Shown one piece after another: positions 8,879 through 19,159 of a stretch of DNA of 64,000 bases. The stretch is from contig NZ_CP015840.1 in assembly GCF_000471025.2 (NCBI RefSeq), positions 930,001 to 994,000 on the forward strand, given 5' to 3'. The position numbers were made by a program, and so were the translations under genes. The notes below the pieces were generated by a model, which searched no databases, was not told the origin of the DNA, and saw nothing but the letters and a program-made list of their open reading frames with translations. The stretch is from Chlamydia gallinacea 08-1274/3 (GTDB lineage Bacteria; Chlamydiota; Chlamydiia; Chlamydiales; Chlamydiaceae). Every line of letters starts with the position of its first letter. Positions within the stretch are counted from its first letter, which is position 1.

Positions 8879-10098
8879 AATTCATTTGCTTTAATTTTTT
8901 TGGACAAGCGCTTGTTTGTAATATTGACAACGCAGCAATCAGACCAAACGTTTAGAGATGTTTCGATCATATCAAGCATGGTATAAAAGGGAAGGATGAG
9001 CCCTAGAATATCGAGAGGGATATTCATAGATGTGAGCAAAGAGGAGGTAAGAAAATAACATCCCATAGGAACTCCGGCATTACCTACGGCACATAGTGTT
9101 GCAATAAAAATCCACCCAATCATGGAGAATATAGAAAATGTCATACCATAAGAAGTACAAATGAAAAGGATAGTAACTAAAATAAAGGCTGCACATCCAT
9201 TCATATTAATTACAGAACAAAGAGGAAAGGCTAGACGAGATAGTGAGGTGTGAATACTGAGCTTTTCTTCAGCCAATTCCATTGTGAGAGGAAGTGTGGT
9301 TGTTGAAGATTTTGAAAAAAAAGCTGTGATTAAAGCAGGCGACATAGCTTGTGCTATGCGTTTAGGGGATAATTTATTTGTTTTTAATAGCATGGGCAGG
9401 ATGATAAGCCCTTGGATAAGATTTGCTCCTACTATGCAAATAAGATACTTACTGAATTTAATTAAATTCCCTTGGCTTTGAGAGAGCTCTTTATAAAGTA
9501 GAATAGAGAAGGCAAGTGTTGCGGGGAGTAATAATTTAAGAACTCCTTTAGCAATATTTAATAAAATAGAAAAAAACGTAGAGAAGAGTTTGTGGGTGTA
9601 CTTTCTTTCTTCTTCCTGAAGAAACAAAGAAGAGACGCTTAGTATGGCAGATAAAAATGTTGCAGAGAGCACGTTATTTTCAATAAACGGCTCTAGAATA
9701 TTATTAGGAATTGTTTTTGATAATATTTCGATGTAACTTGTAGCTGAAGATCCGTGGTTAGTGAGTAAGCCTTTTTTTAATGGCATTGTGGGGTGAATTA
9801 ATAAAAATAATCCTAATCCTACAGTTGCGGAAATAACGGTGGTTAACAATGTATAGTATAAAGTTTTTTGCACAACAGACAGCATAACCTTACAGCTTTG
9901 AATAGAAGTAATTGTTGAGCCAATACCGAAAAATACTAGAGGAAGGCTTAAAAATCTTAGGAATTTTAAAAAAAATCCTGATACAATTGCTGCACTTTGA
10001 AATATGAAGTCGCAATTTAAAGCACCTAAAGCCAGCCCGAGTATGATGCTGGTTAATAGCATGGTAGTATAATTTGGTTTTTTAAGTTTCTTGCTCAT
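8875..10098 (-). CDS. gltP: Dicarboxylate/glutamate:cation symporter (GltP-type, CT_230-like)
   Basis: A 407-residue DAACS-family carrier, of normal length. Recognisable elements are the serine/threonine-rich re-entrant loop FSKSSTTTLPLTME (about residue 260) and the INMNGCAAF segment of transmembrane helix 7, both substrate/cation-binding parts in glutamate transporters. It should co-transport an acidic or neutral amino acid with sodium or protons. It forms a two-gene unit with the NSS symporter (4-bp overlap). Chlamydiae depend on host amino acids, so the pair fits nutrient uptake. Confidence 0.88.
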   Translation of the reverse strand: MSKKLKKPNYTTMLLTSIILGLALGALNCDFIFQSAAIVSGFFLKFLRFLSLPLVFFGIGSTITSIQSCKVMLSVVQKTLYYTLLTTVISATVGLGLFLLIHPTMPLKKGLLTNHGSSATSYIEILSKTIPNNILEPFIENNVLSATFLSAILSVSSLFLQEEERKYTHKLFSTFFSILLNIAKGVLKLLLPATLAFSILLYKELSQSQGNLIKFSKYLICIVGANLIQGLIILPMLLKTNKLSPKRIAQAMSPALITAFFSKSSTTTLPLTMELAEEKLSIHTSLSRLAFPLCSVINMNGCAAFILVTILFICTSYGMTFSIFSMIGWIFIATLCAVGNAGVPMGCYFLTSSLLTSMNIPLDILGLILPFYTMLDMIETSLNVWSDCCVVNITNKRLSKKIKANEL

Positions 10099-10197
10099 GG
10101 GTGTTGCTAAGTAATTTTAATAAAAGAATGAGATGAGTATAATATTTTCGAGAATTTTTCTTTGAAAACAAAATGAAACTTTTGAACAATATTCAAC

Positions 10198-11325
10198 ATG
10201 TCTTTTTTTAATTTGTCTGAAGTTAATGCAAAATTAGTTCCTCTTAACTTTAAGAACATAGCGAATGCGGAAAAGAGTTTATGGAAAGAGAAGTTTTGTT
10301 CTCACGTTATTCCTTCTCTTAGTCCCTATGTTAATGTTGAAAGATATTCACCCAGTTATTCCTTACGTATTGCTTACATAGCGCTATCACTGTTAGTCAC
10401 TTTAGCTTTATTAGCTACATTAATAGGCTCTCTGCAGTTACAAGTCTTTAGTATAACAGGTATTTCTATATCCATAGCTGTTCTTCTTCCCCTTATTCTA
10501 ATAAGTGGGGGCATCTACGTTCTTTATCGTCTTAGTCAAAAAGTTGACGTCTTATCTGGCACGGTAATAAAGCCTTTTGGAGAAAGGCATTGGGTTCCCA
10601 TGCCTTTAAGTTTTTTTACAAAGAATAACTCTGGAGTTCTTTGTATGCTAGATAGAGGGGGATATGCGGATTTATCTACTTTAGATTCGAATGATTCAGG
10701 TGTAGCTCTTGTCTATCAGTATCCAGGAGAAGTAGATATGCGAGTTCCTATGTTTCTTTTTCCTTTGATAGCCGCACCTTTTGTTGCTATTTTTAGGATA
10801 TGTTACAATCTCATCCGTTTTTTAGTTATTCCTTTTTATATTCTGTTGCAAGTATTTGTACAGTCCTTTAAGAGTAATTCTAAAATCCTGGAGTGCGATA
10901 GATTTATAGCTAAAGATATTGCTCGTGAAATGGGAAGATCTTTGGCTAACGCTCTGCGAGCACCTTTCTATGCCACTGCTTCTATGATAACAGTATTGTA
11001 TGGATTGCTTAATCCTTTATCTGGTCGTGTTGCCTACTCTTGTTTGGAGAGGGCATGGAATGATGATGTGATTCGTTCACGGGGTATTTGGTTAGTTTGT
11101 CCTGAGCATAATTTCCAATTTGAAGGAGGGGGTAGCCGTCTTGGCCTTGGGCAATTTAGTTATTATTTAATGGGCTGCTTCCAACCTTGTGCATTGCTAT
11201 ACTTTAAGGATGGAGAAATCGTTTATGGGACTCGTCCGTCATCTCAATATTATTCTGGGCAGGAACTTTTTGTATATCCCGGACTATCTATAGTACAAGA
11301 ATCTGCTGTCCATTCTGTCTCTTAA
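10198..11325 (+). CDS. Chlamydial hypothetical membrane protein, possible Inc
   Basis: I do not recognise a characterised family. The 375-residue protein has a polar N terminus of about 55 residues, a two-lobed hydrophobic domain at about 58-115 (two 22-residue segments with a short loop, as in Inc proteins), a second hydrophobic stretch near 178-222, and a soluble C-terminal part containing glycine-rich FEGGGSRLGLGQF. The ATG at 10198 has no good Shine-Dalgarno site. It is divergent from the gltP gene. An inclusion-membrane role is inferred from the hydropathy pattern only. Confidence 0.7.
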   Translation: MSFFNLSEVNAKLVPLNFKNIANAEKSLWKEKFCSHVIPSLSPYVNVERYSPSYSLRIAYIALSLLVTLALLATLIGSLQLQVFSITGISISIAVLLPLILISGGIYVLYRLSQKVDVLSGTVIKPFGERHWVPMPLSFFTKNNSGVLCMLDRGGYADLSTLDSNDSGVALVYQYPGEVDMRVPMFLFPLIAAPFVAIFRICYNLIRFLVIPFYILLQVFVQSFKSNSKILECDRFIAKDIAREMGRSLANALRAPFYATASMITVLYGLLNPLSGRVAYSCLERAWNDDVIRSRGIWLVCPEHNFQFEGGGSRLGLGQFSYYLMGCFQPCALLYFKDGEIVYGTRPSSQYYSGQELFVYPGLSIVQESAVHSVS

Positions 11326-11386
11326 GTAGAGACATATCTTCATAGAGTACTTGGGTATAAAATACTTTTAGTTGGTGTTTAAATAC

Positions 11387-11415
11387 TTTATTATCTGATT
11401 GCTTTTTCTTATAAT
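11387..11415 (+). promoter_or_regulatory. Candidate promoter for the TPR-protein gene
   Basis: A perfect TATAAT (11410-11415) sits about 90 bp before the start at 11505 in an AT-rich gap. A weak -35-like TTTATT lies 17 bp upstream (11387-11392). Only the -10 box is convincing. Confidence 0.35.
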
Positions 11416-11504
11416 GAAATAGCTCTATGTTCTAAGAAGATAGAGAATTAGTCAGGCTTCCTGATAAAAAGAAGGCCAGAATGTTGTAGTAAAGCAGATA
11501 GAAG

Positions 11505-13619
11505 ATGGATTTACCTCTCATTTTTATTTCTTCTGCAATGGAAGATTTCAAAGCTTTTGAGGAATTAGGTTGCTCGGATAAAGTTATCAATTTTTTGCTT
11601 TCTGAGCTAATTGACTTAGACAAATCTAAAGATATGAGTGAGGGCTATGTGGCTTTATCTGAAAGCCTATTAATGCTTACTCGGGATCATATTGCTATTT
11701 TAAAAAGAGTGATCTTTTATGGCATGTATTATGGGGTTAAAACCAAAGATTCGCGTATTCTTCATGCGGCTTTAACTTATATAGATCTGCTATTTAAGCA
11801 ATTAGGAATTAGCTCTTCCGATAGGTTATCTTTATGTTCTGCTAGAATTTGTGCAAATTTTGAACTATTTTCTTTAAATGGTGATGAACGTTGTCTTACT
11901 CAAGTAGTAACGAATCACCGTATAATTGATCAGTTACTAGAAATTCATCCTCATTTAGAGGAGCATTTTGGTTGGGAGCATTTTCAGTTTGGAATTAGCA
12001 GTGAAGAGCGCTCCCCTTCTGCAACAGCACGTGTATATGAGTCGCTAGGAAGAACATACTTATTTTTATATCATAAGGAGAAATTACAGGAGCTTTTAGT
12101 TAAAAGTTGTCGTTGTTTTATGAGGTCACTTAAGTTTGCTCCAAATCAAGCAGGTGTACGTTCAGATTACGCTGAATGTTTACAAATTTTAGGTTTACAT
12201 TCTGGGAAATCCTCCTATATACAGCAAGCAATGGAACATTTGTCTATAGCAATTTTCTTAAGTTTTAATCGTGATTCCGATGATCGTGCGTATGAAAATT
12301 ACCGTTATAATTATGCTGTAGCTGCAGTCAGACTATTCGATCTTACATATGAAAAAGAGCATTTTTATCAAGCAAATAGAATTATTTATCAAACTATTCA
12401 GGCCTGCCCTCAGTTTTCCAAACTTTGGATACTTTGGGGTGAACTGTTACTTCGCTCTGGATGGCTAAATAGTAATATGAAGTATATAGAACTAGGTTTG
12501 GATAAGCTGTCTGTAGCTCAGAAAAAAGGGGGGGACCCTATTGTGCTTTCTTCGCTATTAGCGAGTGGGATAGCTATGTTAGGACTGTATTTAGATGAGC
12601 CAAATTTATTTAAGGAAAGTCGTATACGCCTACTTGCTGCTATGAAGACTTTCCCAGGGAATTTTTCTTTGATTTATGCTTTGGGCATTGTTCAGCTTTG
12701 TTTTGCTTTATATTTTAGCGATGATGCGCACTTTTCATCCGCTGCCTCTTGTTTTCGATCATGTATTGATAGAGATGCTGGAAGTATTAATAGTTGGCAA
12801 AAACTGTTTGATGTATATTTTGCTTGGGGAGTAAGGAAAAAGAGTCCTTTGCTGCTTCAAAAAACTGTCAATGTAGTGAAGCGAATGTGTGATTTACGCC
12901 CTGAGGTATTTTTGTTTTGGAGTGATCGTGGGCTTGCCTTACGTTGTTTAGCAGAGGTAACTATAGATCCTGTTTACAAAGAAATTTATTTAGAAGAATC
13001 CTTACTATATTACCGTAAAGCTTGGGATCTTAGCCATCGCCCGGAAATTCTAGAGCTCTGGGGGCATTCGTGTTACTTATTAGCAGATCTTCAGCAATCT
13101 CAGAAATATTATGATGAAGCCCATATGTTATTATCTAGTATAGATGAGGAAAAATTGTCTTTTCGAGCTAAGCTCCTTCTTGCTTCTACTCTTCTTGGAA
13201 AAGGAGAATTACTGCAAGATAAGGATTTGGTTGAACAGGCATTAGTAATTTTAAATACTTTACTATGCGATTCTTCTGATCAACAAGAAGAAGTATTACT
13301 CTTATTAGGTAAGGCATGGTTATTTTTATTTTGGAAACGTAACTGTTTTGAATCAGAAAAGCTAGTTAAGATGTATTTAGAGCAGTCTATTGCATTGGGA
13401 TGCAGTGAGGCTTATTATACCTTGGCTAGATTTTATGCTGTAAAGAAAGAAATAAATCTAGCGTGGAATATGGTGTTGCGTTCTGTAGATTTTGGCTTTA
13501 AAATTACAGAATCACGTTGGGTAAATGATCCTTATTTAGCAAATTTAAGGGCAGGTCGTGCTTTTCATGAAGTCATGGCAAGTCAAAGGGGCATAAGCTG
13601 TGGTGGGAGAACAAAATAG
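11505..13619 (+). CDS. Tetratricopeptide-repeat-like protein (CT_195-like)
   Basis: A 704-residue soluble protein with no signal peptide and no transmembrane segment. From about residue 170 to the end it consists of paired amphipathic helices with TPR spacing, for example YESLGRTYLFLYHKEKLQEL, RSDYAECLQILGLHSG and YYTLARFYAVKKEINLAW. Such repeats act as protein-interaction scaffolds; the partner is unknown. The neighbour mgtE begins 20 bp inside its 3' end, the arrangement CT_195-CT_194 as I recall it, so the pair is likely co-expressed. The N-terminal 170 residues do not match a domain I know. Confidence 0.8.
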   Translation: MDLPLIFISSAMEDFKAFEELGCSDKVINFLLSELIDLDKSKDMSEGYVALSESLLMLTRDHIAILKRVIFYGMYYGVKTKDSRILHAALTYIDLLFKQLGISSSDRLSLCSARICANFELFSLNGDERCLTQVVTNHRIIDQLLEIHPHLEEHFGWEHFQFGISSEERSPSATARVYESLGRTYLFLYHKEKLQELLVKSCRCFMRSLKFAPNQAGVRSDYAECLQILGLHSGKSSYIQQAMEHLSIAIFLSFNRDSDDRAYENYRYNYAVAAVRLFDLTYEKEHFYQANRIIYQTIQACPQFSKLWILWGELLLRSGWLNSNMKYIELGLDKLSVAQKKGGDPIVLSSLLASGIAMLGLYLDEPNLFKESRIRLLAAMKTFPGNFSLIYALGIVQLCFALYFSDDAHFSSAASCFRSCIDRDAGSINSWQKLFDVYFAWGVRKKSPLLLQKTVNVVKRMCDLRPEVFLFWSDRGLALRCLAEVTIDPVYKEIYLEESLLYYRKAWDLSHRPEILELWGHSCYLLADLQQSQKYYDEAHMLLSSIDEEKLSFRAKLLLASTLLGKGELLQDKDLVEQALVILNTLLCDSSDQQEEVLLLLGKAWLFLFWKRNCFESEKLVKMYLEQSIALGCSEAYYTLARFYAVKKEINLAWNMVLRSVDFGFKITESRWVNDPYLANLRAGRAFHEVMASQRGISCGGRTK

Positions 13620-15072
13620 AAATGAAGAAAAGTTAGATGCGGCTTTAGGCTCTGGGAACTTGATGGATTCAAAAACGAGTCACCTAGATGATGAGCTCAG
13701 TTTTAAACTTGAAAAAGTATTTACTTGTTTATCCACAAGTATCCACTCTCATGATCTTTCTAAGATTGTTAGTGAGTATCATCCTATAGATTTAGCTTAT
13801 GCCGTTTCTTGTTTACCTCCAGATTCTAGAGCTATTCTTTATAAAAATCTTTCCTGTATGGCTGCTAGAGTTGCATTTATTATTAATACAGATTCTGCAT
13901 CGCGTTGGGCAATTTTTCGAAAGCTTACTGATATGGAGGTTTGTGCTTTAATTGACCAAATGCCTCCAGATGAAGCTGTTTGGGTATTAGATGATATTCC
14001 TGATCGTCGGTACCGCAGGATTTTAGAGCTTATAGATTTTAAAAAAGCTTTAAAAATTCGTGATCTGCAAAAGCATGGTAGAAATACTGCGGGAAGGCTG
14101 ATGACAAATGAGTTTTTCGCATTTTTAATGGAAACAACAGTACAAGATGTTGCGGCCTGTATTAGAAGCAACCCCGGAATAGATTTAACGCGCCTTGTAT
14201 TTGTTTTAGATTTTAAGGGAGAATTACAGGGAGTAGTTACCGATCGGAGCTTAATTATTAACCCTCCCGAGATTCCTCTAAAACAAATCATGAATCAGGT
14301 AGAGCATAAAGTTTTGCCTGATGCCACTCGAGAAGAAGTAGTTGACCTTGTAGAGCGTTATAAAATTGCAGCACTACCTGTAGTAGATGAAGAGAATTTT
14401 CTTATAGGTGCTATTACTTATGAAGATGTAGTAGAAGCTATTGAAGATATTGCTGATGAAACCATTGCACGTATGGCAGGAACTACAGAAGATGTGGGAT
14501 ATCACAGCTGCCATGTGGTTCAGAGGTTTCTTTTAAGGGCTCCTTGGTTACTAGTAACTTTATGCGCAGGATTGGTTAGTGCTTCTGTGATGTCGTACTT
14601 TCAGAAAATAGCCCCCTCTCTACTAGCTTTAGTTATTTTCTTTATTCCTTTAATTAATGGGATGTCTGGAAATGTGGGAGTACAATGTAGTACAATTTTA
14701 GTACGAAGTATGGCAACTGGAACTCTTTCTTTCGGACGTCGTCGAGAAACAATCTTTAAAGAAATGAGTATAGGCTTATTAACAGGAGTAGCTTTAGGAA
14801 TTCTTTGTGGGTTAGTTGTTTATCTTATGGGATTCATGGGAATGAATTTGTTTGCTGGAGGATTGCAATTAGGGGTGACTGTTGCTTCTGGAGTTTTAGG
14901 CGCCTCACTCACGGCGACAACTCTTGGAGTTCTTTCTCCATTTTTTTTTGTGAAGCTTGGTGTAGATCCCGCTTTAGCTTCAGGCCCCATTGTAACGGCA
15001 CTAAATGACATTATGTCGATGGTAATATTTTTCTTAATAACGGGATTATTAAATTTTTTCTTTTTTAGTTAA
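13600..15072 (+). CDS. mgtE: Magnesium channel/transporter MgtE
   Basis: Inner-membrane magnesium channel gated by cytosolic magnesium. The 490 residues show the helical MgtE N-domain (about 55-170), two CBS domains (about 180-300, with PLKQIMNQVEH and YEDVVEAIEDIADE), a plug region and five transmembrane segments from residue 315, including FIPLINGMSGNVGVQ, the conserved pore segment. GTG at 13600 is chosen as start because AAAGGGGC lies about 10 bp upstream; it overlaps the TPR gene by 20 bp. An internal ATG at codon 22 is the alternative. Confidence 0.93.
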   Translation: MVGEQNRNEEKLDAALGSGNLMDSKTSHLDDELSFKLEKVFTCLSTSIHSHDLSKIVSEYHPIDLAYAVSCLPPDSRAILYKNLSCMAARVAFIINTDSASRWAIFRKLTDMEVCALIDQMPPDEAVWVLDDIPDRRYRRILELIDFKKALKIRDLQKHGRNTAGRLMTNEFFAFLMETTVQDVAACIRSNPGIDLTRLVFVLDFKGELQGVVTDRSLIINPPEIPLKQIMNQVEHKVLPDATREEVVDLVERYKIAALPVVDEENFLIGAITYEDVVEAIEDIADETIARMAGTTEDVGYHSCHVVQRFLLRAPWLLVTLCAGLVSASVMSYFQKIAPSLLALVIFFIPLINGMSGNVGVQCSTILVRSMATGTLSFGRRRETIFKEMSIGLLTGVALGILCGLVVYLMGFMGMNLFAGGLQLGVTVASGVLGASLTATTLGVLSPFFFVKLGVDPALASGPIVTALNDIMSMVIFFLITGLLNFFFFS

Positions 15073-15096
15073 CATTTTAATTTTTTGTTTTTGTAA

Positions 15097-16608
15097 CAGG
15101 TTCTTATTCATTCTGTAATTGATTCGCAAGGTCTTAGAAATCAGCATGATGTAACAATAAATTCTCGGTACAGCCGGTTTGTATCCAGAGATGTTATCAT
15201 TGTAGTCATTTGTAGCTCATGTATCGCAATTATTGCTATTATTGTTGCAGTACTTGTCGGTGCTAATGCGCTATCTAGTACTATAGCTGTTATGAGTTTA
15301 TTTAGCTTTACTTTGATTACATGCTTATCTGGCTTGGTTCTCATTGCATTTTTAAATTCTCAAAAACAGCTGTTATCTAAGTTGGTCCTTTCTAATGACA
15401 TGGAGTTTTCTAAGGAAGAGAAGGAGTTTTTACAAACTTTAATCGATTTGCCTACTAAGGCAGACCCTGAAGAAATTGAAACGACGTATTTAAATGAAAA
15501 AATAGAAGAACGTGTGTTTATTCAGGGGAGGTATTATCGAAACACCTCTGATTATAAGCATAATGTTGCTGAAAGGGTAGCAAATTTAGAAAAATTATTG
15601 GAAGAATATGTTCAAACAATGATAACAGCTCTTCTACATGATTCTAGAGAAGAAGGGTTATCTAGAAGGATTTTGAAGGAAATCCAAGATTTATTTGTTC
15701 CTAAATTGTCTTTTAGACATTCTAAGCTCACTCTATTCTACTATTTAAATAAATGGAGCGAATTGCTCCAAAAGCATTCTTGTGCTGATTTTTTAATTCT
15801 TATTTTAGAAAAACCTGAAATCAGTTGCTCTATTGTTGAGCATGTGATGAATCTTTCTAGTGCTTGGGGAGCTCAGAAAGGGATTTCATATTTAAAGTCA
15901 ATGCTTTGCTCATTTAATTTATGGATGTTTGGCTTTTTCCTTAGTGAAAATTATAAAGAGGTTATAGAAGAATATAACAAAGATCTTCTTACTGAAGAAG
16001 TGCGCTTGTGTATAGAAAAGGGGAACTTCGTTCAATTAATTTGCAAGCAACTACCCACAGAATTACTTAATAGGTTTATTAGTATATTGCCAGTGCCTCT
16101 AGAGGCTTTGGCTATATCAGAGTGTTATGCGGAGCATCCTGGGATAAATTCTGAGGAATATGTAAATAATGATCCTGCATTAAGAATGCTAATGGATGAA
16201 CTGAATTTGCACATAGCATTTTGTTTAGATTTGCCTTCGGTATCCTCATGGAGTTTTAAATTTGTTTTAGCGAAAAATTTATCGTCACTTTGGGAGTTCT
16301 GTGCATTTGTTAGGAAGCATCAACAAACCTTGCTGAAGAATGTATTTTTATTAATTGAGTTTTTACATAGTCATAAAAAGTACCAGAGTCTTATTAGGGA
16401 GATTCTTTCTAAAGCTATGCCTATTTCTTCTTGGAAAGCTCTGCTTCAACCTTTGGTTAGCGGTATGTTTAGAGCGGGAATAATTAATCATCGTGAACTT
16501 AGAGTTATGGCGAGTCATTTAGGAATTCACTTGCTGGATTTAATGGAAATCATTTCTTCAAGTCATTTTTTAGAAGAATTACTTCCTGAATTGTTTACAG
16601 AAAGCTGA
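15097..16608 (+). CDS. Inc-like membrane protein, start codon unresolved
   Basis: The frame ending at 16608 is open from 15097 (after a TAA), but its first standard start is the ATG at 15292, giving 438 residues. The 65 codons before it contain no ATG, GTG or TTG, yet they encode a hydrophilic segment and then the first lobe of a bilobed membrane domain (IIVVICSSCIAIIAIIVAVL), completed after the ATG by ITCLSGLVLIAFL. This looks like one intact Inc domain. An ATT at 15106 preceded by ACAGG is a possible non-standard start; a start-codon mutation is the other reading. The rest is helical and soluble, with no family I recognise. Confidence 0.65.
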   Translation, partial: QVLIHSVIDSQGLRNQHDVTINSRYSRFVSRDVIIVVICSSCIAIIAIIVAVLVGANALSSTIAVMSLFSFTLITCLSGLVLIAFLNSQKQLLSKLVLSNDMEFSKEEKEFLQTLIDLPTKADPEEIETTYLNEKIEERVFIQGRYYRNTSDYKHNVAERVANLEKLLEEYVQTMITALLHDSREEGLSRRILKEIQDLFVPKLSFRHSKLTLFYYLNKWSELLQKHSCADFLILILEKPEISCSIVEHVMNLSSAWGAQKGISYLKSMLCSFNLWMFGFFLSENYKEVIEEYNKDLLTEEVRLCIEKGNFVQLICKQLPTELLNRFISILPVPLEALAISECYAEHPGINSEEYVNNDPALRMLMDELNLHIAFCLDLPSVSSWSFKFVLAKNLSSLWEFCAFVRKHQQTLLKNVFLLIEFLHSHKKYQSLIREILSKAMPISSWKALLQPLVSGMFRAGIINHRELRVMASHLGIHLLDLMEIISSSHFLEELLPELFTES

Positions 16609-16648
16609 CCTTCTTTTTACGATTTTCTCTATCTAGAAATTAAAGAAG

Positions 16649-16677
16649 ATAAGCAGTTTTTAATAAAAACTGCTTAT
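16649..16677. terminator. Bidirectional rho-independent terminator
   Basis: A perfect 13-bp inverted repeat, ATAAGCAGTTTTT (16649-16661) and AAAAACTGCTTAT (16665-16677), with a 3-base loop, lies in the gap between two convergent genes. The A/T-rich inner arms give a U-rich stretch on both strands. Confidence 0.8.
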
Positions 16678-16684
16678 AGCGTCC

Positions 16685-18094
16685 TTATGTAGAAGATTTA
16701 GTCCACTTATTATGGGTGTAGTAGATACCAAAAGGTATTAAGCAATTGATTAAAAAGGCTAGAAGTAAAAATAAGGAATATCTGATTTTACTTGCTTCGG
16801 ATAGTTGTATAATTTCTTGAGGGGGAAAGAAACTAACCCATAAAGCAAATAAGCATGACACAATTCCTAAAAAGGAAAGTATACAGATGCTAGAAAAGTT
16901 TCCAGGTACAGAGTAGAGGCGTTGCGCTTTAGGTTCTTTAATTCGAAGAACTGGGCCAGAAATGAATAGACAGATGTACATAGCTAGGTACATTTGAACG
17001 CTTAAAGCACTTAAAATCCAATAAGCTAAATCCGCAGAATCTAAATACAAAAAGATTAAAGTAAATATTGTAACTACAATAGCTTGAAATAGCATAAGGT
17101 TGGTAGGAACATTTTTTGAGTTAACCTTTTTAAATTTTTTAGGAAGGCAGTCATTTTGCGTGGAAATAAATAGTCCCTTTGTTCCTGCAAACATCCATGC
17201 ATTGAGTTCCCCCAAAGAACCGGTAATTGTCATTATAACAATAACACTAGTCATCCAAGAGAGGTTATATTTATCAAAGAAAAGAGAAAATGCTCGAATA
17301 AGTCCAGAAACTAGACTAATTTCTGTTTTAGGAATCACGATAGCAATGGATAGAGATCCTAGAACTAAAATAGCTAGTGTAGAAATAGCCCCTATGCACA
17401 TTGCTTTAGGATAGTTTTTCCTAGGGTTAATCATGTCAGAAGCTAGGTTGGCATTCGCTTCTAGTCCACAGAGAGCGAGTAACATGCCTGATAATAATAC
17501 TAATGAAGACATGCTATTAATGTTAGGCACCACGTCTTTCCAAGTTAAGGAAATAGCTATAGGATTTCCCGAGATAATCCAGAACGTAGCTAAAGATACT
17601 AAAATTATCCCAGGGACCACAGTCCCTACAATTACACATATAGAGCTAAATAATGCTGAAGTATTAATCCCCAGAAAATTAAAAAAAGTAAGTCCCCAAA
17701 AGCCAGAGAGAATAATCGAAGCTAAATAAATCTTATTGTGAGCTAAGGCAGGATTGATTTTGTATACTAAAGTACTGGCTATGAAAGCTAGCATGGCGGG
17801 GTACCAAGTCATGTTATGAAACCACTGCATCCATATGGAAAAGAAGCCCCACCATTTTCCTAAGGCGTCTCGTGTCCACACGTAAATTCCTTGAGGTTTA
17901 AATGAAGCTAATTCTGCTGAGATGAAAGCATAAGGGAGCATAAAGCAACTGACGGCAATAGCATAAAATAAAAGTGTAGATAAGCCGTGTTTTGCTGTTA
18001 GCGGGAGATTTCTTAAACTAATCACTACTGCTAAAGACAACATTCCTACTGTGAATGTGCCCAAGGGCTTTGAAGATTTTGAATGGGTATGCAT
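16685..18094 (-). CDS. Amino-acid antiporter of the APC family (XasA/GadC-like, CT_216-like)
   Basis: A 469-residue inner-membrane carrier with about 12 hydrophobic segments and the APC-type first helix (FTVGMLSLAVVISLRNLPLTA). The PQGIYVWTRDALGKWWGFFS segment is typical of the glutamate/GABA antiporter branch. It probably exchanges amino acids with the host; substrate is uncertain. The start lies 15 bp after the aldolase gene, so the two form a short operon ending at the hairpin at 16649-16677. Confidence 0.85.
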   Translation of the reverse strand: MHTHSKSSKPLGTFTVGMLSLAVVISLRNLPLTAKHGLSTLLFYAIAVSCFMLPYAFISAELASFKPQGIYVWTRDALGKWWGFFSIWMQWFHNMTWYPAMLAFIASTLVYKINPALAHNKIYLASIILSGFWGLTFFNFLGINTSALFSSICVIVGTVVPGIILVSLATFWIISGNPIAISLTWKDVVPNINSMSSLVLLSGMLLALCGLEANANLASDMINPRKNYPKAMCIGAISTLAILVLGSLSIAIVIPKTEISLVSGLIRAFSLFFDKYNLSWMTSVIVIMTITGSLGELNAWMFAGTKGLFISTQNDCLPKKFKKVNSKNVPTNLMLFQAIVVTIFTLIFLYLDSADLAYWILSALSVQMYLAMYICLFISGPVLRIKEPKAQRLYSVPGNFSSICILSFLGIVSCLFALWVSFFPPQEIIQLSEASKIRYSLFLLLAFLINCLIPFGIYYTHNKWTKSST

Positions 18095-18109
18095 AAAAAG
18101 CCTTTCTGG

Positions 18110-19159
18110 TTACGCTATTGTAATATTGGGGTCCAAATAAATATCTTGAATTAAGTTGAGTAATTGTATGCCTTCGGCAAGTGGTTTTTGAAAAGCTTTT
18201 CTACCTAAAATTAACCCCATACCTCCTGCACGTTTGTTAATTACAGCAGTCTTTGCAGCTTCAGAAAAGTCATCTTTTCCTGAAGGACCTCCTGAGTTAA
18301 TGAGACCCGCTTTACCGCAGTAATTATTTAGCACTTGATAACGGCACAAATCTATTGGATGTAGAGATGAAAGCTCTGAGTACACTCTATCATCAGTTTT
18401 ACTAAAGTTAATAGCTTTAAATCCTCCCTGGCATGTGGGGAGTTTTTGTTTAATGATGTCTGCTCCAAGGGTAACTCCCAAGTGATTTGCTTGACCAGTT
18501 AGATCTGCAGCTGAGTGGTAGTCTATGCCGTTAACAATAAAGTGACTATTTCTTAAATAACACCAAAGTATTGTTGCTAACCCAAGTTCTCTAGCTCTAG
18601 CGAATGCTTGAGAGACAGTTACAATTTCTTGAGAAGAGGTTTCTGAGCCAAAGTAAATGGTAGCTCCTACACCAATAGCTCCCATAGAATAAGCACTTTC
18701 TACCTGACTAAAGAAAATTTGGTGATAGGTAGTTGGGTAAGAAAGAAGTTCATTGTGATTTAGCTTTAAGATAAAGGGAATTTTGTGAGCATATTTTCTA
18801 GATAGTAGGCTAAGAACTCCGTACGAAGAGGCTACGGCAGAACATCCGCTTTCTATAGCGAGCATAATAATGTTTTCAGGATCAAAATATATGGGATTAG
18901 GAGAAAAGGAAGCTCCTGCTGTATGCTCCACACCTTGATCCACAGGAAGAATTGAGAGATACCCGGTATCAGCAAGGCGTCCATGAGAAAACATGGTTTG
19001 TAAAGATCTTAGCACTCGATTATTTCTATCAGAATTGGAAAAAACACGATCAACAAAGTCCTTAGAAGGAAGGGTAAGAGTTCCCTGTGGAATGCATTGG
19101 CATGTATAATTTAATAAGTTGTCAGCATCATTTCCTAATAAATCGTAGATATTCAGCAT
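18110..19159 (-). CDS. dhnA: Class I fructose-bisphosphate aldolase, DhnA type (CT_215-like)
   Basis: Schiff-base aldolase of the archaeal/DhnA family acting in glycolysis and gluconeogenesis. The 349-residue TIM barrel shows [11 protein letters not shown], whose lysine is the likely Schiff-base residue, and the phosphate-binding loops NSGGPSGK and [10 protein letters not shown] near the end. The [16 protein letters not shown] start of the barrel ([11 protein letters not shown], about residue 65) is characteristic. It is the first gene of a unit with the amino-acid antiporter 15 bp downstream. A TGTCAA (minus-strand TTGACA) at 19219-19224 could be its -35 box. Confidence 0.9.
   Translation of the reverse strand: MLNIYDLLGNDADNLLNYTCQCIPQGTLTLPSKDFVDRVFSNSDRNNRVLRSLQTMFSHGRLADTGYLSILPVDQGVEHTAGASFSPNPIYFDPENIIMLAIESGCSAVASSYGVLSLLSRKYAHKIPFILKLNHNELLSYPTTYHQIFFSQVESAYSMGAIGVGATIYFGSETSSQEIVTVSQAFARARELGLATILWCYLRNSHFIVNGIDYHSAADLTGQANHLGVTLGADIIKQKLPTCQGGFKAINFSKTDDRVYSELSSLHPIDLCRYQVLNNYCGKAGLINSGGPSGKDDFSEAAKTAVINKRAGGMGLILGRKAFQKPLAEGIQLLNLIQDIYLDPNITIA

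Noticed and set aside
14805..15011. Frames overlapping the mgtE 3' end on both strands
   Set aside because: Shadows of the conserved mgtE membrane domain.
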